Assembly (NCBI GenBank): GCA_948567375.1
Contig: OX419759.1
Span: 23,723,493 to 23,787,492, forward strand
DNA length: 64,000 nucleotides
Source: Lunularia cruciata
Taxonomy: Eukaryota; Streptophyta; Marchantiopsida; Lunulariales; Lunulariaceae
Direction: 5' to 3'
The first letter of the stretch is position 1. Each line of letters starts with the position of its first letter. A model generated the notes under the pieces. That model was not told the origin of the DNA. It did not search any database and was given only the letters and a program-made list of their open reading frames with translations. Of the stretch, positions 58,380-64,000 are shown piece after piece. A program made the position numbers and the translations under genes.

Positions 58380-58930
58380 TAACACTCCCTGAATTTGGCC
58401 AATCTTTGGTAGTTTTGATGTTTTCCTACTCTATCTTAATGTATTCTTTAAAACTTGGTGGATGAAGAAGGTAACCTTGTCTTTTTAAAAGTTGCATATT
58501 CATTTTTAATGGAATAAAATTCCACTTTTATAAGTTTGGCAACACTCTGCTTATATGAGCTTGGTGCTCTCTTTTGTCTTGCATGTAGAGGAGAATATTA
58601 TCTAAAAAAAAAATCACAACATATTCATCTAATTATTCATTGATTATTTGACACATGATATCCATGGGCAATATATGAGTATAGGCAAGGCCAAAGGCAA
58701 GGGCCATCCATTCAAAAGTGTCAGATCTTGTTCAAAAACTGTTTTTTCACACATTTTTAGTAAAACCAAAATATCAAACCACCTACTACAAAGATAAAAC
58801 TAAGAATTTGGCTCCAGTGACTTATCCAACAAACCATTAATTCATTGTATGGGATAAACCATCTTCAGTTGGAACAAAAACACAATTTGCTCTCTAAGTA
58901 AGGTACTGTGCTGGATAAGATCCTCTTCTA
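58380..58930 (-). pseudogene. Ty3 element G reverse transcriptase relic
   Basis: Minus strand: VFVPTEDG (about 58880), GAKFLVLSL, then TRSDTFEWMALAFGLAYT (about 58730-58675), LDEYVVIFF-stop-DNILLYMQDKREHQAHISRVL (about 58625-58540). This follows the FEWLVMPFGL...YLDDILIYS...EHxxHLxxVL order of Ty3 reverse transcriptase, with the catalytic DD damaged to stop-D-N. It is on the same strand and at the right distance from the integrase relic. Confidence 0.72.
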
Positions 58931-60156
58931 TAATCTTTATCAAGGTCTTCCAAAATTCTTCTAGTTTCTTTAAAACAATAGATAAAAAAAGAAGAATTCT
59001 TTAACAAGTGTGCTCTTAAGGAGAAATTCTACTTCAAATAATGATTATTGATTAGAAAGTAAACCAAACCTTAGGTAAGTCATTTTGAAAAACCTTTGCA
59101 AACTCTTCTAGAATTTCATTCATGACCTATTAAGTTATTGTCTTCATGTTGCTGATCAAGTTTTATTGTTAGGTTGATACAAATTAAAATACGTTTATCT
59201 ACTCCTTCACAACTTGCATCTTAGTGAATACACTAGTATAATTACATTCTGTATCAAGTGTTGTAATGAGTGATATTTATACCAAAGGTCTCAAAAGTAT
59301 TATATAAGACATTGCTTTTTATAGTCACTTTAAATATTTTTTTTTAACATAATCCATTTAAGCATAATAATCTTCAAGCCAATATAGTTTTTGTACAAAG
59401 GTGTAACCATAAATATCATACAATCTCCATGCTCTTGTACAATCTTGAGAATTATCAAATTAAGAGTCCAAAAGGTGGGTCACCTCCTTCTACCAACATG
59501 AAGAAAGTTCTTTTCATTAGTGTAAGAAAAGTTCTTATTTCCTTTTAAAATATAACTTGTATTGACATGAAAATTTTTAAACTACCATAATTCACCAAAA
59601 TCTCATAAGGATGATTTTGGATCATACAATGAAGATGAATGGGTATATAAAGTATGGGCATATAAACCTTTCAATCACATTAGGACTAATGGTGCTCCAG
59701 TTCCACTTACATTATTCAATATTGATTTTTTTTAATGAAATAGATCATATGCATATTCAACGTATGCAACTTGTTATCTTTGTCCCTTGTAATTTAGAAA
59801 AATGAAATACAATATTAAAATTATCAATAGTACAAGCATCCTTTATTTTGAAGGAATTTTTCCCTTTCCACATTAATTAGCGATTGGTGTTGCATAACAT
59901 CAATGCCATCTAAATTGCTTCATTTACTTAAATGGAGTAGACTTATATGCTTTGTAGGTATCATGGATGCATAAATGCTGAGTAGACAAAATTGTCAAAT
60001 TTCTTGGCTATTTGGATTGGATAATTATAAATAAAAATCGTAAATATTTTCTTATCTTCATAAACTTAGAGTGATATAAATAAATAGACAAAGAAATAAA
60101 TTATATATATATATACAAGTGAATAGTTATCGCAATATTTGTATTTGTATTTATCT
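58931..60156. other. No gene recognised
   Basis: AT-rich. It may hold the Gag region of minus-strand element G, but I see no motif. A short (TA)n run lies at about 60103-60115. Confidence 0.4.
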
Positions 60157-60178
60157 CCATATATATATATATATTTAT
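60157..60178 (+). promoter_or_regulatory. TATA-rich element upstream of the SPH gene
   Basis: A catatatatatatatattta run lies about 170-190 bp before the SPH start, close to where AT-rich DNA changes to CG-containing DNA. It could serve as a TATA box with a 5' UTR of about 150 bases. It could equally be a simple TA microsatellite. Confidence 0.4.
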
Positions 60179-60344
60179 TTAATAATTTCGCGTGGGATAA
60201 GGTGTATGTAAAGGCAATGTTCTCTTTTGGAAGATCTTGTCCATCTGAGTCTTTAGTCGTTCTTTAGTCGCTGGGGTGTTCATTTTGGCAATTATCGTAC
60301 GAGACATTGATTTCAACGATTTCGTGTTGTGAGCTTCTGATCAA

Positions 60345-60806
60345 ATGGCTGCGGCTCCGAGAGTGCTATTTATGCTGTTAGTTTCTACCATCCTTCTAAC
60401 TTGCAAAGGGCAAACTAAGATGGATTTGATTTATACGATCCCTAGATTCGGATTGATTCATGCACAGAACGATTTGCTGAACGACGTGGAGATGTACTGT
60501 ACATCTCAGAATATCAATGATCTCCATGATTACAGACATCCCTTAAAGGGACATGAGGACTGGACATTTCCTTTTGTTATGGGAATAGATCCGGCACGAT
60601 TGGAGTGTACATTCACAATTCCAGGCAAATACTCATGTGCAAGGCTTTCTGATTTTCCTGATCTCTGGACGTTCACTCCATCTTGGGAAATAGCTAGTAA
60701 TGGACTGCGCTTGTTGGTGGATCGCGTATTTGTTCTCCAATCTACATGGGAAGCTGTTTCCAACATTAATCTGAGCATGACGTTGAGGTCTATACTCCGT
60801 AGTTGA
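60345..60806 (+). CDS. S-protein homologue (SPH, plant self-incompatibility S1 family), secreted
   Basis: The 153-aa protein starts with a signal peptide (APRVLFMLLVSTILL, cleavage near residue 22). The body fits the S1/SPH family: NDLLNDVEMYCTSQNINDL (42-60) with the first conserved Cys, then a His/Trp-rich segment ending DWTFPF (72-77), the LECTFTIPGK block (86-95) with the second Cys, and C98 with a WTF motif near 108-110. The start context (caaATGgc) suits plants. Family members are small secreted beta-sandwich proteins. The poppy member is a pollen self-incompatibility ligand and most others have unknown roles. About 30 residues follow the usual end (from LRLLVDR on), an extension that may be lineage-specific. 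The family is inferred from motif order only. Confidence 0.78.
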   Translation: MAAAPRVLFMLLVSTILLTCKGQTKMDLIYTIPRFGLIHAQNDLLNDVEMYCTSQNINDLHDYRHPLKGHEDWTFPFVMGIDPARLECTFTIPGKYSCARLSDFPDLWTFTPSWEIASNGLRLLVDRVFVLQSTWEAVSNINLSMTLRSILRS

Positions 60807-62902
60807 ATCTGAGTGGATCGAGGCAACTGGTATCTGCAGCATCGATTCCTTTCCACAATTTATAAGGCTAGAAGATTCACAACACGGAAGAAAATGTTAT
60901 CAACCTCGACAGGCTAAGTATGTATCACTAGATGATGGGACACACAGTTGATAGTTCATATCTTCAACCTTGACATTTAGTTGTATCAATTCTACATATA
61001 AATACGAACGAGACATTATTCGTGGTGATAATAATTTATATACAGCATACAACGAGTATGATATGATATAAGTATATGATTATACGTTTTGCCTCTCATT
61101 GTGATGATGATTGCCATGTAATAAAAGTTATTGGTATTATTTATATATATAGACTATAGACTAAGACAGATTTGATCACTATCATGGGACCATACTATCC
61201 TCCACACCACTGTCAATATGTCTCTTCTCGCTTTGATTCATTGATTCTATGCAGTGCACGATCGTACGCTGTAGAGTCACATAACTGTTCTATGTCTCTT
61301 CATTTTTCCTTGCTCTCCCGTTCATCAGTGCTGTCATTTTCTGACTACCATCATCAGACCAAGTCCAACTCAATACCTGTAATGCAGTTCGTTCCGTCCA
61401 ATTGATGCGCTTCTATTAATACTGTCAATAGGCAGGTTTGCCATGGATATCTCTCATTTTCATCAGAGTCTCACTTGGAATTCTCGCGCATCTCTCCTTC
61501 AGTTCACTGGAGTCGCACTTGGGCTCACTGGACTCACTGTATCGTATTTACTGTCAAAGCCTTACCGTGTTTAGAAGCTAGTGAAGCGTGGAGCTCTGAT
61601 GCCTTGTTTCTGATGATGCGGAAACAAGATGAAGAAAGCCTCGACTGATGAATGAAAATATCTCTCAGCTTACAGCATAGTTTCGATAGAAGGTTAACAG
61701 CTCCGATCAAAACGGTTATACGATACCAGACACTGCTGGTTTGAACATAGAACAGCAGTAGTATTTAAGCGGCTAGGTCCTTACCAGATTCTAAGACGTT
61801 CGACCATTTTCTGAGATTTTAACTTGAAAGGAAAAACATGTGAAAGAATTATGAAAGTCATTTGAATCTCATACATGACCTCCATAGCTTCGAGTGAAAT
61901 TCGCCTACGAGATCCCGTTGATTGCATTCTATTTCATGTCAATAGCATCAGGAACGAAGCAAGGAGTACTCTGGAGCCAAATACTATCAAGTCTTGATTA
62001 CTATCACATTATCTTACCACCCTTTCTTGAGACTGCGCGTAAATGATGGGCCGAACTCTTGCCGGTACTGAGTCTTTGTAAGTCTTCAACCTTTCTCGCG
62101 TGAACACATCAAGAAGTCGCTAGAGCTATATCTGCTGATCAAGTACATAAAGTTGAACAGGAAGGCGGAGCCAGATGCTTTGGGCGGATTTCTTTCTTTG
62201 TGACCAGAGCTTCTCTTGCCGTTTTCAAAATGGATGAAAACACATCTGAATTTCGTGCACTTTTAAGTTGAACCCTTGTCCAGTCTAAAAGCCAGTAGTT
62301 CTCGGTTGGAGCACGGACGCTTTACTTAACTGCTTTGTACCTCAGTGGCAGTCCTTATTTCCCATCACAACCTGATTTGCACAGCTAAATAATCTCCTTA
62401 GTACAGTAAAATGCGTAGTATTGCGACAACTCTCGTACAGTGTTCTATGTGGAACCTAGACTTCGTCATTGGAATATGACTACAAGTAGGGTACTCATAA
62501 TGCTACGAGATTATAGTAAGGAACTTATGAGCACTACTGTGTTCTAATGTGAAGACAAGTCGGACGAATTATCTGGCTCCGATTAGTCCTGCAGTCAAGC
62601 CTGGGGCAACATCTACCACGCCACACTTTGAATGGACTGATTTACTCTGTACATGGAACTTCGACCGGGCCATGTGTGTGATCCCCGACTTGACATGATT
62701 GCAAGACAATTGAGGAGGTTTTGAAATTCTATAAGACCATCTCACTTATTAGCTCGATGGAACTTTATCATCATTGACATGGCACTGTACGCATCGTGGA
62801 TCGTGGACATGAGTTTATTCAGAGTATGAATGCAAAGATGACTTCCCATGGAATTCTATGTTAGCCTGATCACAGACTGTCAATAGAGAAAATGGTGGTA
62901 TG
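60807..62902. other. Downstream of SPH; no certain gene
   Basis: Composition stays balanced with many CG dinucleotides to about 62.8 kb. The frame 61172-61405 is open but has no domain. No RNA gene is recognised. Confidence 0.45.
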
Positions 62903-63311
62903 TGTTGAAACTGTTTTGAAAATGATGCATATATGTACATTAATTACAATACATATTACAGATCTAGTTGTATGATATGAGGAATGGATTATACACAATG
63001 TAATATGCAAGTTCTAAACTAATGAACACTTGGACTTGTTGCTGGTCCTTGCCTTTCTCAACTGCCGTTCTCATGTCCTTGCTGCTCAATCCTTCTTGAC
63101 TTCTTTGCCTCAATGCTAGCATCTTGACGGAACTGGATGGTAACACCTGTAAGACCTATATATAAGGACTCGGTGCTCCAATGCTAACTAGGACCACAGT
63201 TGGGTGTTGTGTGCACTCTAACTTCTGTTATTATATGGAAGTAGTTATGCCAAACCCAACTACCACATGCCACATGCCACATGTTCAACCATTTGAAATG
63301 CAATTTCAACA
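62903..63311 (-). repeat. Copia 3' LTR, 409 bp
   Basis: Terminal inverted ends tgttgaaa...tttcaaca. A purine tract (gaggaagag on the minus strand, 63312-63320) sits immediately upstream. TATA box cttatatatagg on the minus strand (about 63156-63167). Confidence 0.8.
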
Positions 63312-63439
63312 CTCTTCCTCATTAAAATTCTAAACTTATGAAGCTTGTTTATTGATAAAGCTTTCAAAACTATAATTTGTAATTTGGTTCTTGGTGGAGA
63401 TGTAGCTGAAATAGATCTTCTGTTTCTCTAGTTGCTCTC

Positions 63440-64000
63440 TCACATAATGATATTGGATCTATGAGTACTTAATTCTCTTTTAGAAGTTTTGGTTGCATGC
63501 TAGCTTGATAGCACTCTAATTGTCCTTCTACATCGGAGTTGGATTTTCTTGTCCAAATTGCAACTCCTTGAGTGACCTATAATGCCTTATTGCTTTCTTT
63601 GTAGCTAAACATGCTGCTATATACTCTTTCTCTATGGTAGAAGTAACCATACATTTTTTCATTAGCTGGTCCAAGTTAATGTTCTATCATTAAATCATGA
63701 ATATGAAACCACTTTGTGACTTTTTAATTGTCTAAGTTACTCTCAAAATCAGCATCATAGTACCTTCTAGTATATTAGCAATGCCAGATCTCCCACTACA
63801 TTTAATTCATAGTTTAAAGTAGCTTTGAGGTACTTGAAAATTATTTTCATAGCTTCCTAATGTTGAAGTGGAGGATTATAACTGAACTGCAATTATTATA
63901 AGAGCATAAGCTATGTCAGATCTTGTACCTATCATAGCATACATTAACCATCTTATTGATTCTTGCTAGTCTATTCTAATTGGTTCACCTTCTTCTAATT
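63440..64000 (-). pseudogene. Copia RNase H / C-terminal polyprotein, decayed
   Basis: Minus strand: LMYAMIGTRSDIAYAL (about 63945-63900), FKYLKATLNYEL, then REREYIAACLATKKAI (about 63635-63588) and LKELQFGQENPT. These are the RNase H-end signatures of plant Copia elements (SLMYLMxGTRPDIAYAV; EAEYIAACxAxKEAIWL; LLKELG). Multiple frameshifts and stops. The N-terminal part lies outside the window. Confidence 0.82.

Larger units (their letters stand above)
62903..64000 (-). mobile_element. Copia retrotransposon, 3' part (runs off window)
   Basis: Minus-strand element with its 3' LTR at 62903-63311 and the end of its polyprotein beyond. The left flank gtatg (62898-62902) should be repeated at its other end outside the window. 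Confidence 0.8.

Noticed and set aside
62964-63146. 60-codon minus-strand frame near the right end
   Set aside because: It lies inside the Copia LTR and has no recognisable domain.
1-64000. CRISPR arrays, bacterial operons, ribosome-binding sites, integrons
   Set aside because: Nothing of the kind is present. The sequence is plant nuclear DNA with retrotransposons, and the tandem repeats lack the even repeat-spacer pattern.

Overview
The window looks like nuclear DNA of a land plant, most likely a bryophyte such as a moss. No gene identifies the species. The land-plant call rests on a plant-type beta-carbonic anhydrase, an S-protein-homologue (SPH, plant self-incompatibility S1 family) gene, plant-type LTR retrotransposons, a Helitron and PIF/Harbinger debris. 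The bryophyte leaning is inference: one decayed Ty3 element carries reverse transcriptase and integrase motifs of the kind I associate with mosses, other early-diverging plants and green algae.

Only two genes look intact. One is an intronless 252-aa beta-carbonic anhydrase (28163-28921, +). The other is a 153-aa secreted SPH protein (60345-60806, +). Both lie in stretches richer in CG dinucleotides (about 24.6-31.5 kb and 60.2-62.9 kb). The rest is AT-rich, poor in CG and made mostly of layered, mutated transposons.

Layout. 0-18.7 kb: a nest in which an old Ty3 element (called J here) was hit by a solo LTR of family B, which was hit by a 2.2-kb solo LTR of family C. The reverse transcriptase gene of J was hit by a 5.7-kb Ty3 element (family A). 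A Harbinger transposase fragment and a second solo LTR of family B follow. 18.7-24.6 kb: decayed unknown coding fragments (families F and K) and short tandem repeats. 24.6-31.5 kb: the carbonic anhydrase island, ending at a 266-bp Helitron. 31.8-39 kb: AT-rich DNA, an unrecognised minus-strand coding relic (D) and a third family-B solo LTR. 39.8-45.4 kb: a complete but dead chromodomain-carrying Ty3 element (E) with a target duplication. 45.5-47.4 kb: a second family-C solo LTR. 47.4-52.7 kb: purine-rich repeats and second copies of F and K. 52.7-60 kb: AT-rich DNA with an inverted family-A LTR and a minus-strand Ty3 relic (G). 60.2-62.9 kb: the SPH island. 62.9-64 kb: the 3' end of a minus-strand Copia element running off the window.

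The most interesting observations are these: (1) the LTRs of element E hold clusters of heat-shock-element-like inverted GAA/TTC modules just upstream of the TATA box, and the two LTRs differ in module number; (2) family C is a very long LTR carrying a reading frame upstream of a TATA-like box in the same direction; (3) the nested solo LTRs have exact target duplications; (4) families F and K recur in the same convergent arrangement at two loci; (5) in-frame stops in the elements fall mostly where 5-methylcytosine deamination would place them (CAG to TAG, CGA to TGA).
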